Of a stretch of 64,000 bases of DNA, positions 1 through 10,936 are shown piece by piece (positions within the stretch are counted from its first letter, which is position 1; the number at the start of each line of letters is the position of its first letter). The stretch covers positions 1 to 64,000 of the forward strand of contig JAANBB010000007.1 in assembly GCA_014621425.1 (NCBI GenBank). Reading direction: 5' to 3'. Made by a program: the position numbers and the translations under genes. The stretch is from Cylindrodendrum hubeiense. Its lineage: Eukaryota; Ascomycota; Sordariomycetes; Hypocreales; Nectriaceae. The notes below the pieces were generated by a model. The model was not told where the DNA came from. It did not search any database and saw nothing but the letters and a program-made list of their open reading frames with translations.

Positions 1-792
1 GTCGCTGTCGGTGCTGCCAGTGCAGTCGCCATCGCTGGTCTGGCCGTCAAAGTTGGCAGTGTGGTCCTCGCAGTTCTTGGGCCAGACAGCGGGGCCGGGA
101 GCAGTGTAGCTGGTGGGGGCAGGGTAGTAGATGTTGATGAGGATACCGGGCTCCGTTCCGTCGTAGGCACCGGGGAACGAGACCACATCGGTGGGCTTTC
201 CGGCACCAGTTCCGTCGACGGTGAGCTGGGCACAGCCGATGTAGAACTGGGCACCACCAGCAGAGCCGGCAGCGTGGAGAGCGATGTGCTCAACGCGCAG
301 CAGGTAGTTTCCGGCGGCCAGAGTGTCGGGGAGAGCGAAGGTGAAGTTGTGGATACCAGCGTTGTTGACGTAGGTAGCCCACTGGAGACCGGCATCGGTG
401 ATATCGCTGGTGGTGAGCGAGTAAACCTTGAACCAGTCGCCGTCACCCTTGTAGGCGTTGGCCTCGGTGCCATCGGGAGCCTTGCTCATGTAGACGGCCA
501 GGGGACCGGGGTGACCCAACTCGGAGTTGATGGTGAAGCCCACCTCATCACCAGGGGAGACGGCGTGAGTGTTGGTCTTGGCCATGATGTCGGCGTCGAG
601 TCCTCCCTGGTTGCACACCATGTTCTCGGAGGTGACATCGGCGATGGGGGAGTTGGAGTTGGTGGTCTGGCGGACATATTCGTAGGGGCTGGTAATGTTT
701 CCATTCACAATGAGAGCCTCGAAGTTGTAGTGAGCCAGAGCGGCGGGGATGGCGGCGGCAACGGCCAGGAGGGAAGTGAATGAGGAACGCAT
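1..792 (-). CDS. AA9 lytic polysaccharide monooxygenase, partial at left edge
   Basis: Secreted copper enzyme that oxidatively cleaves cellulose or related glucans. Read from the ATG at 792, the protein opens with a 20-residue signal peptide ending in ALA, followed directly by HYNF, so mature His1 is the first copper-brace ligand. The second brace His lies in a GHPGPL motif after the ELGHPGP turn. The HIALH segment and the QFYIGCAQL strand supply the conserved secondary-sphere His/Gln and axial Tyr. All are standard AA9 (GH61) signatures in the expected order. No intron is seen in the 264 codons visible. The frame is still open at base 1, in a Ser/Thr/Asp-rich stretch (TGSTDSD) that looks like the start of a linker, so a CBM1 or other tail may follow outside the window. 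The long open frame on the opposite strand is a shadow of this GC-rich gene. Confidence 0.95.
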   Translation of the reverse strand, partial: MRSSFTSLLAVAAAIPAALAHYNFEALIVNGNITSPYEYVRQTTNSNSPIADVTSENMVCNQGGLDADIMAKTNTHAVSPGDEVGFTINSELGHPGPLAVYMSKAPDGTEANAYKGDGDWFKVYSLTTSDITDAGLQWATYVNNAGIHNFTFALPDTLAAGNYLLRVEHIALHAAGSAGGAQFYIGCAQLTVDGTGAGKPTDVVSFPGAYDGTEPGILINIYYPAPTSYTAPGPAVWPKNCEDHTANFDGQTSDGDCTGSTDSD

Positions 793-2320
793 GATGGCTG
801 AGTGTTGGCTAAGTGTTGGCAACGGTGGTGTGAAGTTGGGATAGATAGTAGGGAGTGAAAGGGCAAAAAGCTAACCACCAGGGTTTGCAATGAATGTAAT
901 GACTCGTAGAGACGAAGAAAAGAATGGCGCAAGCGACAGCTGCAGCGAAGAATGAACTGAACCTCAAAGTAAAGTGAATGGGATGAGAAGAAAGGCCAAA
1001 AGAGGAGACGGAGTGAGGACGAGACAGGGCATTTATGGAAATGGTCTCCAGGTGCCATTTCCAACGACCCTCTTTACCACAACCCTTGCTTGTCGACAAT
1101 TGCTGGGAAATCTCGCTGGCCTCAGGGGAGTCGCGATAATCGATTGGGAGCCGGATTCTGAAACGGGTGGCTGTCGTAACCGCCGGGGCCACGAGGGGGC
1201 CTGCGTTGGGACCGGGAACGAGTATCTGGGCGTTTCTGCAATGAGGCGATCCCTACAAGGCGTTTGAGACGCGACAATCCGGCCTGGCGGGCTGGCATTG
1301 CCATGAGGCTCTTCCCGACAACCCTGTCTGTCAGGCACACGGAGCGTCTCAGAGCTCGGACTAGACGCCCTATTCGGGTTCCGGCCCCATGGAACCGAAC
1401 GCAACTAAGAGGGGGAAATGTCGTCCGATCTTTGGATCCTGGGGCTGTGAATTCAATTGTAGGATGAAGTGCGATTGAGTGTTGGCTGATTTGAAGCCGA
1501 TACAATCAACACACCCTCGTCTTCAATTGCACGCGAAAACCCCAACTCCAGTACGAGAGAGTTTGCGGGAAGTAGATCTCGACGATTCCTCTTGGTCAAT
1601 GCTGGTCTGGTATAAGCGATTGGTGGAATTTAATGTTGGTAGGGGGCTGTCGACTGCAAGGGTCTGGCGTTGTAACAGGTGGGTGGATCTACCGATCTGG
1701 GCGGCAAACGCCCTGAAAACGGTCTGAAGGGTCAGACGAAAACGGTCTGGAAAACAATGATTCGGTCCCTTCCAGGCCGTCCAGGGGTTGACTTTAAACG
1801 AAACTCTTATGCATATGATGCGTAAAGCGGTCCCGAAACCATCTCATTTACTTGACGAGGCCCGCGAAGTAAAAATGCGAATTGAATGCTTCTCTCAAAA
1901 TCTAGTCTGCAATCTCCGCGATACACCACGAGCCACCGGTCTCTGCGGAAAAGAAGAAATAGGCGCCATCCCCTTGCCAGAATCCATGCTCAATAAAGGA
2001 CTCGGTTGTCTATATCGCCAAGCAATCGCTTCCATACATGGCCAAAAGAGGTTTCGTCGATCCCCACGAGCGGAAACTGAGCCGAGCGTCTCGACTCTCG
2101 AGTAGAGAGAGACCGGGGTTGGTTTCGAGTAATTTAGCCGCCGCCATCTTCTCTGCGACCTTGACGATGGCACTCGTCATCCTGGGTCGCGTAAAAGGCC
2201 CTCGGCTCCCACCCAACGAAAAGGACTAGCTTTCCTATTCCATTCTATATCCTGATGTGCCGGTAAGCCGCGGAAAATCTACTCTATTGTCGCGGCTCGG
2301 AGAGTCTGACCGACTCTTCT
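793..2320. other. Intergenic, LPMO promoter side
   Basis: Several open frames occur here on both strands, but none has recognisable domains, a consistent intron pattern or plausible composition. The first few hundred bases should hold the LPMO promoter and 5' leader. Short GGGG-type CreA-like cores (for example near 1183 and 1438) are present but too common to be decisive. A short repeat of ACGGTCTG occurs around 1718-1750. Nothing else is recognised. Confidence 0.5.
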
Positions 2321-4666
2321 CTAATCTATCTTCGGCTCTCGACTGCTCGAATCCTCACCTCGTTTTATCTGTCTGATCAAATCCACACCAAAGGCCTCGG
2401 ATGCACCATCTTCAACCTGCTTCGTCCAAAAAACATCATTGCCAGTTACCAGGATCGACTTCCTCCGCTCCCTTTCAGCCACGCTCAACCCTAGCCCAGC
2501 CCGTTTGGTCGCTTCCATCTCTTCCAAATGCCGCACGCGGTGGGCGTACCGTTGGTTCCGGTCTTCCCGAATCCTCTCCGAACCAGCTTGGTGCAGAATA
2601 GACCGGACCAGTACACGGAGGAGGAGGAGCACATGTTCACTGATGAAGACCGTGACGGGCAACATGGCCCAGCTCCCATTCCCAAACTTATCCGCACTGA
2701 AGAGATGCACGATAGCTGCGGTGGAGATGCTGCCAAGCCAGGTGAGGGCATCGAGAGAGTAAATCCATGGACCGATGCCGTCAGACCGAACTGGGGCAGG
2801 CCGCTGGTGCTCAATGGATATCTTTGCAAAGTCTGACCGAAGTTCAATCCAATTGTTGATAAGAAAACCGATCGGGATAATAGGCCACACTGGAGAGAAC
2901 AGAGCCAGGTAACCGAACTGTAGGACAATCTCAGAGATGTCATCCTGAACATTGTAGAGAGGCAGAGTTGCCTCATTCCGGCATCTGGCTAGAAACTCAG
3001 CCTCATTGGGTTCATCGGGAACAATCGAACGAAGTGTGGCTTCCTGGGAACGAGACTCGCGGTAGTCGCGATACCACCCAGACAGCTTGTGCTTTAGTAA
3101 CGGCATGATATTCTCTTCGAAGAAGCTCGACAACTGCCCTGTAACAGTGAGGGCAATGACTTCATTTTTGAGCCTATCCGAATCGACTCGAAAAGGTACG
3201 TGGACGAACTTTTGTCCAACCGTAGCGAGAAGCTTTTGAAGAACGGCTTCGAGTCTGGGCACAACGTCATCGCCGAACGGGATGTAGATGAAGGCCGTAA
3301 GAAAGATTGGCAGATAGTTGGTGCACGTGTTGAGAACGAAGACTTTCTGGGTTAGCGACATTTCGTGCAGGTCCGCGGTGCGATGGTTTTCGAAGTCAGT
3401 CATCCACGTAGCAGCGTCTTCGAGCGCTGTTGTGATGTAGGGTAGTGAAACCGCCAGGAGAATTGTTGGCAGATATTCCTAGCAGCTGGTTAGACAAAAT
3501 TCCCACGAACTACAGTTGAGAGCTGAGTTGAGAGCCTACTAGATAGAATTTATAGGGACCGGCGTAGGTTTCTGATATCAGGATCTCGATGGCGAATACT
3601 GATACAATCGCAGTTCCAAGGGCAATCATTGCAAAGAGCAGAAAAGGGATTTGCAGCAGCTGTCGGCTGATTTGCTTCCACTTTGGAAAGTAGTAGTGCG
3701 TTCGGCCGCTTTTGTCAACGTAGGATTTGTCGTACTTGAATTGGGGCCGGGTGACCTTTACTTGTTGGATATTATTTACCCCCCATCGAAGACTGAGATC
3801 GACCTCGGTGATTTTCCAATACTCGAGAAACACGGCACACCAGACACTGGTGAGGATACCATATGCCAGGGAGTATCGAGGAAGCCAGAGCCATGCAATG
3901 ACACCCGTGGTGGCGGGAATGGACAAGAAGAGGAGGTAGGTCTGAATAAAGGCGAAATAGAAAGCCACCTGTAGACAAGATAAGTATGAATACAAAGACG
4001 CATAGGGATGTTTGATTCTTACCTTAGATCCGAGCAAATCCCGGATGGAGTCAAGATCCTCGGGTGCCAGGAAGATTCTCTTGCTCAGATGCCGGAGGAG
4101 GGATTGGTTGACTTCGGTATTGTGTAGCGGAAAGATGGATTTTACGCGCTCCCACTTGCCTATTCCTGGCGTGATGCCTGCACCGCCGAGATCCTTGGGC
4201 CAATTGACAAGATGGTAGACGGATAGGATATCTTCGGCTTCATAGTCTCCCTTGACCACGGTGTTCTTGTCTCCGCCGGGGTGATTGGGAATGATGCCGT
4301 ACAGCCAGTCCTTGACCCTACTCTTGATTAGCATTGACCTGTAGGAGTCATATGTGACTGTAACCTACCTAGATTTGTGAACAGCATGTCCGAGGAGCTC
4401 CCGGGGTGCCTTTACGAAGACGAGGAGCGATTGGTCATAGCCTGGTCTGACCTCAGTGTCAAGACCCGCCTCCTCCAGATCCTGCAGCAGAGTTTTGAAC
4501 TCATCAATAGCTTCATTATGGTCTGCAAAATATCAGGTGGGTTCATTGAGCGAAATTGAGCGAAATTGACAAGATACACACCTGCATCACCGAAATCATA
4601 CAGAACGACGTACTTGTCGTTGTACGTCGTTGGAGCGCGCTGCGGCTTTGCGTAGGGATGAGCCAT
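2321..4666 (-). CDS. TMEM16/anoctamin family protein (probable Ca2+-activated lipid scramblase)
   Basis: Five exons read as 4666-4582, 4522-4369, 4338-4023, 3968-3540 and 3478-2321, giving 713 residues in frame, close to the 735 of Nectria haematococca nhTMEM16. Family hallmarks are clear: a cytosolic N-terminal alpha/beta domain (about 1-185), then multiple membrane segments. The TM7-TM8 region carries DDxxE at residues 507-511 and NNWIELRSD at 536-544. D508, E511, E540 and D544 sit exactly +5 from nhTMEM16 calcium ligands D503, E506, E535 and D539. Acidic residues at 449-450 may supply the TM6 ligand. Characterised fungal members scramble phospholipids and some conduct ions; yeast Ist2 also tethers ER to plasma membrane. 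Scramblase activity is inferred from conservation of the calcium site. Intron phases all agree, so the model is solid. Confidence 0.92.
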
Positions 4667-6150
4667 GCCGATGTTCCGCGTCGCTAGCGTCGATAAGCCG
4701 ATTCAACGCGGGGCGTTCAGCCCAATGCAGACAGCGGTCCCTGGTTGACAAGTGGAGGGACGGGGAGGCGCGGAAACTGAAAGTGGTGGTGTTGTTGTTG
4801 ACACAGCTAGCCCGCCAAACGCATAATGTTGGCGAGAAGAAAGTTGATCGATTCCGGAGCAGAGATGTTCGAGTTCTACACGTAAGCCTCTCCACTCGCC
4901 AAGGACAACAATGGCGAGGCTCTATCAGCCCTAATGCTTGGTGGTGGACCGGCTGGCGGCTATCCGGCACGGCCTACACGGCACGTCGCATAGCCTCCTT
5001 GGCAGGTCTTAGAACGAGCAACATTGCTTCTTTGGCTTGTGCTCGACGAAAAACGGGGTTGTCGGGAAAACGGCAACCGATGAGGTCATGAATTCGGCAG
5101 GTCAATTACGATTGGAGTAAGTATGAATTTGTTCTAAAGATGCAGGTACCGTGCTTAGTATGGAGGCTCAAGATACAATGTTGATCATTTACGGGCCCCT
5201 TACAAGTTATGTCAGCGCCCCTCAACATCGCGCCAAGGCGTGCATCAGCACAGCCCAACCGGCTCCCGTATCAAATCTTTCGGTGCTGGCATTGCCAAGG
5301 CAATTGTCAGGATTGATTGAAAAAAATACAGTGGAACTGACAGGAATGTGATTGGTCATCCAAGCAAGAGGATCCGTATCCCGTATACCGATGTGCTTGG
5401 GTATTCCTCGAGAGAAAAGTGAGACAGTCACGGTAATCTCCGCCACTAGAGTATCAATCTCAATCACTTAAAGAGTACGTCCAGTATGTGTTAAGGCCAG
5501 ACTCCATGCAGTTGGCCTGGACAAGCATTTTCACCATCCTTGAAAAGCCTTCTAGACCGCATCCGGGGTCGGGATGAACTGGCGAATGGACACTCGTCAG
5601 TGACATATCAGTTTTTGACACCAACCAATTCTAAGAGATTTTGATGGGAGAGCGAGAGGACCTTACCTTGCTGAAGTAACACAACGGCGGTGATGTCACA
5701 AGCAAGCTGTCAAAATTGAATATTGCCGACTTGATGGGAACCCTCGGAAGATGCAGGCATAACGGTTGGGTGATGCAGCTTTGACTTTGGGATGTCGTAC
5801 CAGGCACAGTAAACGGCGAACTGTGTTCCGCTCATGCTATTTTAAATCACATGAAGCTTTTGTATCTCAGCGCCACCCTGCACTGTGATGGGAGGGGTAT
5901 CACCATGATAGTTCGAGCATTTCCAATTGAACCCTGCCGATCACTGACGATGACGTGTGACCAGCATCACACTATCACGAGATTGCGAGGATGACGCAAA
6001 GGTCACATTCATGTCAATAATATTGGTATATGAGAGCCATCCCCGCTCCCAATCGTACCTAGCGACCCCTCTGTCTCTCATCTATCGATAAATCAACCCA
6101 AGTACTCGCTGAAAATATACCAACCCACACAAGCTTGAGGATACATTATC
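4667..6150. other. Intergenic
   Basis: Divergent promoter space between the anoctamin gene and the small gene at 6151. Short open frames occur but none is convincing and no repeat or RNA gene is recognised. Confidence 0.5.
5893..6070. promoter_or_regulatory. Possible stress-response elements upstream of the small hydrophilic protein
   Basis: AGGGG lies at 5893-5897 and its complement CCCCT at 6066-6070, about 255 and 80 bases before the ATG at 6151. These match the Msn2/4-type STRE core. A 5-base core is frequent by chance, so this is only suggestive, though it suits a small hydrophilic stress-type protein. Confidence 0.25.
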
Positions 6151-6451
6151 ATGAGTGGAATCACAGACGAGGTAGCCATCGAGACCCACGATCTCATTCA
6201 CGACGCCGAGCTCGAGGAGCAGAGGGTTCGTTACCACTACAACCCAAGGCCAGGCACAAGACACGCTGACAACCCGTCTTTAGCTTCATGGTACCAAGTC
6301 TCTGACTGAGGAGGATCCTGGTCCACCGGAAAGGAGCGATCTCGGCGATGCTCCGCACAGTGATTCAAAAAAGGCCGAACACAAGGGGTCTACACTGGAC
6401 AAAGTCAAGGAAGCTTTACACCTGAAAAAATCTTCGAAGCAAAATCCGTGA
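6151..6451 (+). CDS. Small hydrophilic protein, 80 aa, unknown function
   Basis: Two exons (6151-6225 and 6284-6451) are separated by a 58-base intron with GT...AG ends and a GCTGAC branch-like site. They give an 80-residue, highly charged protein without Cys or a membrane segment. It begins MSGITDEVAIETHD and ends in a basic amphipathic stretch, LDKVKEALHLKK, followed by KSSKQNP. The central part is rich in Glu, Asp, Pro and Ser and is probably disordered. I do not recognise a family. Composition resembles small stress- or conidiation-associated fungal proteins, but that is an impression only. The start is the first ATG of the frame, and the intron restores one continuous frame. Confidence 0.6.
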
Positions 6452-8059
6452 ACCGATTGAGGGGGTTGTTTGGAGTAAAGATTATCAAGATTGTACAATA
6501 CGATATTGAGATTGAGAGGTTTGGAATTTGATATCTGCTACTCTGGGAGCCAGTTGTAGCGTTAATAGGGCTGTAATATCTATGAACTTCTTGCTGTGGC
6601 TGCTATGCTGACGCCGGGTCACATGAGGGCGAGCGGGGATGATGCATGTGCCCTCTAAACGCTCCGCCAAATATCCATGAAATCAGAGAATCCGGATGCA
6701 GTCACGAACAGGGAAAATTGACACCTCCATCACGGCGGGTAGGATAGAGACAGGTAAATTCCGTACCTGAAGCCTCCACAAATGTCCCTCATCTCTACGC
6801 ATTGCGTCTTAAGAAGTGGACCCTCACAGTGGTGAATGCAAACAGCAAGACGTACTGCGATTCTCCCGTTCCGACGGTCCCGTGCGAGTTAAGGCAATTA
6901 GTGATCATGGTGTAAATATGGCACCAACACCGCTTTGGAGGCCCACGATGGGATCTTCTGCTAGATTCTGGTCGATCCGTTTAAGGAAGATAGCGAATAA
7001 AATGCACGTCCAATTATTTCCGTTGCGAGCCCTGTATGTGGACTTCGGTCACCGTTTTGCTAAGTCTGAATTGATCCAAGTGCCACGACAAGTATATATA
7101 TATGTGTACTAGATAATAAAGAAAATCTATACTCTATATGAGTGACATTTTTAGTTTCTTCCGTAAGATACGTACAAACTTATAGCTATAGTAACCATCG
7201 AATGGTACAGTTAGCTTTCAGTATTCCATTAATCACTTCCCTGAAAGAAAACCGGCTTTGTTGCATACCTCGTCATATTACGGTAATATTGCCAGTCACC
7301 ATTCATATGTGAGCGTCAATATACCTGAGCATATCCTTGGGAATGCCTTCAATAAACAAAATTTCCTTACGCAAATGAATGAGCCTTTGTTCCTTCTCCA
7401 GAAAAATCTTCTGAATTAGGCAATGCGCCTGATACGCGAGGATGTTATGTTGCTTCGTTAGTATGGCGATAGCATTCATCTTCCTTGACGTGTCAGTGGC
7501 ACCAGGTGCACTTTATTTATACCATGTCTACTAATTGTTGTAAAGAGCAACGCAAAAAATATCCCACTGAGTCAATCACTGTTTCTAATAAAGGGCGGCG
7601 CAGCACATTTTTAATCTTTATGATCCTTTCGCTCAGTCTCATAACACATTGAGGTTTCTTGTAGAATAACTCTTCCCATGATTTCTATCGCTTTGGCCGA
7701 GAGACCTAGCCGTGATACATTTCAGCTAGAAACCAGCGCGACAGAGGGGTTCTACGTGATGAGCTAGGGCATTGTCCTTGATTCACATCAGATCGCATAT
7801 GATCTCGCAATAGGGGCGTGGGAGCATGGAATTCCATCATCAATTCAGTTCAGGGGCATTATGAGGGTCTAGGTGAGGAGGAAGTGGCTGCCCACAATCA
7901 CTGTTTACCCTCAAGTTATGTGGTATTTATTTGCTGCCCATCCATACCTCCGTTACACAGCAATCGTGGCCTATTCTGAACCAAGAGCGTCCAACATAGC
8001 AAAGCAGTCCATCTTCCAGAATCCTTTAAACCCAGTATCTCAACCCTAAAATCAGCATC
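6452..8059. other. Intergenic, AT-rich
   Basis: AT-rich around 7085-7200 and 7500-7620, with short TATATA runs. An open frame at 6816-7112 has no family features and lies in low-complexity surroundings. Nothing is recognised. Confidence 0.5.
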
Positions 8060-8587
8060 ATGGCTGCATCGTTTTTATCAGTTAACCGTCAAAATCGCCT
8101 CGACTACACAGTGGGCGATCTAACCATCCTACCCGACACTGATCATTACCGCGTTGGGGTGGCCATCATCCGCCAACACCCCTCTATACCTTCCCGGGGT
8201 CCGCAGGTCCTTGTTTTCAAGCACCAGCCGTGGCCAACAGTGTCCCGAAACCGCTGGGTTTTGCCATATAGCCATCTCGGGCCCAACGAAACAATACGTC
8301 AGGCGGTCCGTCGGGTGATTGCTGAGACATCTGGTATCGACTTCGACACCATCCTCAACGAATCTTCAATATTAAGCGTCAATGAGGTGCAGGGTGGGAA
8401 CAATGTCCAGTTCAACTTCGTTGTCTCTGTCGACAGCAGTGTCCGAGTCCACACCGACGACTTGGATTGGCGCTGGGTTAATGAAAGTGAACTTAACGGC
8501 CTGGTAATGGTGCGTATGCGCGAAACGATCAAAAATGCCTTTCTGTGTCTCAGGGAGAAATATGACTCAGAGAACACGCCGGAGTAG
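8060..8587 (+). CDS. Nudix-fold protein with degenerate Nudix box
   Basis: Intronless 175-residue protein. The sequence has the Nudix layout: strands RVGVAIIRQ and QVLVFKHQ, then a Trp-Val-Leu-Pro strand leading into the Nudix box at about residues 71-93, followed by strands ending in the DLDWRWV motif common near the C terminus of this fold. Compared with GX5EX7REUXEEXGU, the box keeps E77, R85, E89, G92 and I93. The leading Gly is Ser71, the Glu after Arg is V86, and the last Glu of the EE pair is T90. Two of the acidic positions that build the metal site are therefore missing, so pyrophosphohydrolase activity is doubtful and it may bind rather than cleave a nucleotide. Many fungal genomes carry small Nudix paralogues of this size. 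Confidence 0.7.
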   Translation: MAASFLSVNRQNRLDYTVGDLTILPDTDHYRVGVAIIRQHPSIPSRGPQVLVFKHQPWPTVSRNRWVLPYSHLGPNETIRQAVRRVIAETSGIDFDTILNESSILSVNEVQGGNNVQFNFVVSVDSSVRVHTDDLDWRWVNESELNGLVMVRMRETIKNAFLCLREKYDSENTPE

Positions 8588-9835
8588 TGAGCTATGGATT
8601 CTCGTTGGGAACCTGGAGACGCAGGATAACCACATCGGGGCGGATATGCAAAACATGCAACCTCTGATAGGCGAGTGCTTATTATGCTTAATTCAGGGCC
8701 AAAATAACTTGTTTACATTTGATGAGATGACTATGAGAACACTCCAAAGTCCCAAACCTCAAATAAATTGTGTTCCATTCACATTAGTAGTCTTGGATGA
8801 ACTCTGTTGCATTCCAGTTCGTCTACCCAACAGAAACAGGAATCTGGGCAAGTGTGTCTCAGTATTTACCTACAACCAGGTTCAGTACGTGTCTTGATCT
8901 TTTGTGTTTGCCCCTTAGTTCTTGATGTCTTAATACATCTCTTGGCTCAGCCAAACGGCTCCAGCTGACTGTTGGGGGCTCAAGCAAGGGGCATTTGAGC
9001 TAGTGCGACACCACTGTAGCGATACGTCCGAAGCCGAACACCGTGGGGATCCCTGATATTAATAGAGGCCAGCCAAAAGTGTTGCATTCCTGCTCATTGG
9101 CTCCACTTGCTTCTATTGAATGGGTAAGCACGTGCAGTGCGCTAGAGTCGCGAGGCAGGATACGGCCATCCCGCATTCCCAAGCAGCCGCGGCTGACAAT
9201 GTTTAGTACTCGGCGATTGTTCGAGAACAAATCCAGTAAACAGGGAAGCCGGGATAGAATTGCCATCAACCGGACGCTCGCAGACCATTACGGGATGGGA
9301 TCGTATGTCTTTACATGTGCGGGAGCCGTAGTGCCGTCGCTGTGGGGTTGTCTGGCAAGTGGAAATTAACAGCTGGGAAGTAAATCAGCACCCAATTAAG
9401 TTAGGTATCAATGAAAGTCTCTTAAGTTCCCTGTGACGTGCAGATTTCCAATCTGCAGCTCACAACCACGCCACAAGTGCTATGGTCACAGATTAATCTG
9501 CATCGGGGAGACTCAACCAAGATGATACAGGACTAGCCCACGAGGTTCGCTGGAGCTCCCGAGCAATTGCTTTGTAAAGAGATAGCTCACAAATTCGACC
9601 ACGCGACTCAATTGATCCATGTTTGCGTGCCAAATCCACTACAATACACTCTACTGGAAACACATCACCGTTATCAGTTAGAAGGTCGGCAAAGCGCGCC
9701 ACTAGAATATTTACTCAGCTCAGGGGTAGTTTAGGCATCCGTTTAACAATGCAAGTGATTTATACTTTGAATTTAATGCGGTTAACATGTGTTTGGAAGG
9801 TCACTTTGACGGGCACCACCTCGAGGGTCACAATA

Positions 9836-9945
9836 AAGACGGGGCGCCAAGATGGGGCTCCAAGATGGGGCTCCAAGACTGGGCCTCAAGACGGGGTTAA
9901 GGCGGGTCCAAAGTCGGGGTGGAAAGTTGGGTGCAAGACCACCAT
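9836..9945. repeat. G-rich 13-bp minisatellite
   Basis: About seven imperfect tandem copies of AAGAYGGGGCTCC. Copies at 9836, 9849 and 9862 are nearly identical, and later copies drift in sequence and by one or more bases. The G-runs spaced by about 9 bases on the + strand could form weak G-quadruplex-like structures. No gene overlaps it. Confidence 0.75.
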
Positions 9946-10830
9946 CAAAAGTGCGTAGCTAGGCCGGGGATAGTGGATGACTGTATCACATTGAGTGGTT
10001 TTAACGTCTAAGAAGCTTACTTTTCAGAGACTGTGGCCAATGGCAAAGGATTGAGTAGATGGTACATCAAAGGTGTACATCAAGAGGGAACATCCAGACA
10101 GTAATACCCCCAGACAGTACACCCAGACAGTACATGATTGAATTTGCAAAAAGCGGGAGATGCTCTCACAAAAACATCAAGTGGCAAGTACCTTCAGAAA
10201 CTTATCAACAGCCCGCCGCCCGAGCAAGATATGGGTGCATGAAACAGGGATCTAACGTTACCAACCAGTGGATCCAGCACAAAGTTGGAGTCTTACCGCA
10301 CTCAATTGGAGAAGGTCAGCCGATTATTGTGGATTTCCATGTCTCTGGTTACGTCATGCCCAAGCGGTGTCGCCGATCACTTCTAGGCAACAGAATTAAT
10401 CGCAGGACTAGTTCCGATTGATGCAGCCAATTCGACTCGGCTCGTAAACTAACTACTCGGAATCGTCGGCACGGGTTGAGTTGTGACGAGACCTGGACAC
10501 TGCCGTAAACTCCAAGTGGCCAAGCTCGTTGTTCTACACGTGAGTAGTGGTTTCTAGCGGCCACAAGCTGCCCTTCTCGTCCGACGTTCTCTACTCAGAT
10601 TTTGCACCGACGTCGCTCCGATGCAGCAGTGGCTTGAGTGGTGAGAGTCCCGGGATTAGGAGCGGGGATGTCCGCTCGTGATGCGACGGGGTCATGGGGG
10701 ATGAATGAGGGTTGACCCTTGCTGATTCCAACACATGCTCCGCTGGTTCCAACGTTTGCTCCGCGCTGCTCCAAACGGTTACCCCAGCGCGGGGTTAGTC
10801 TGGGGTTGATATCGCTTGACAAATGCGGAG

Positions 10831-10838
10831 TATATAAG
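10831..10838 (+). promoter_or_regulatory. TATA box of the sugar transporter
   Basis: TATATAAG about 100 bases before the ATG at 10937, with pyrimidine-rich sequence between them. Position and sequence fit a core promoter. Confidence 0.55.
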
Positions 10839-10936
10839 TACGGTCGCCAAGCCTGGGTTTCATAGGACATGTTCGCAGATCACCTCTCGCAGTTTTGTGT
10901 TTGATTCCCTCAAGCTCTCAGAATACTCCAATTACA

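Larger units (their letters stand above)
8588..10936. other. Intergenic with short tandem repeats
   Basis: No convincing gene. Open frames at 9000-9369 on both strands and 9493-9702 (-) lack recognisable features. A G-rich minisatellite lies at 9836-9945 and a short CCAGACAGTA repeat near 10093-10131. The 3' end is the promoter of the sugar transporter. Confidence 0.5.

Noticed and set aside
61..783. 240-codon plus-strand open frame
   Set aside because: It is the antisense of the AA9 LPMO gene; GC-rich third positions create long shadow frames. The Gly/Val-rich translation has no protein character.
974..1505. Overlapping frames upstream of the LPMO gene
   Set aside because: They lie in its promoter, overlap on both strands and have no recognisable features.
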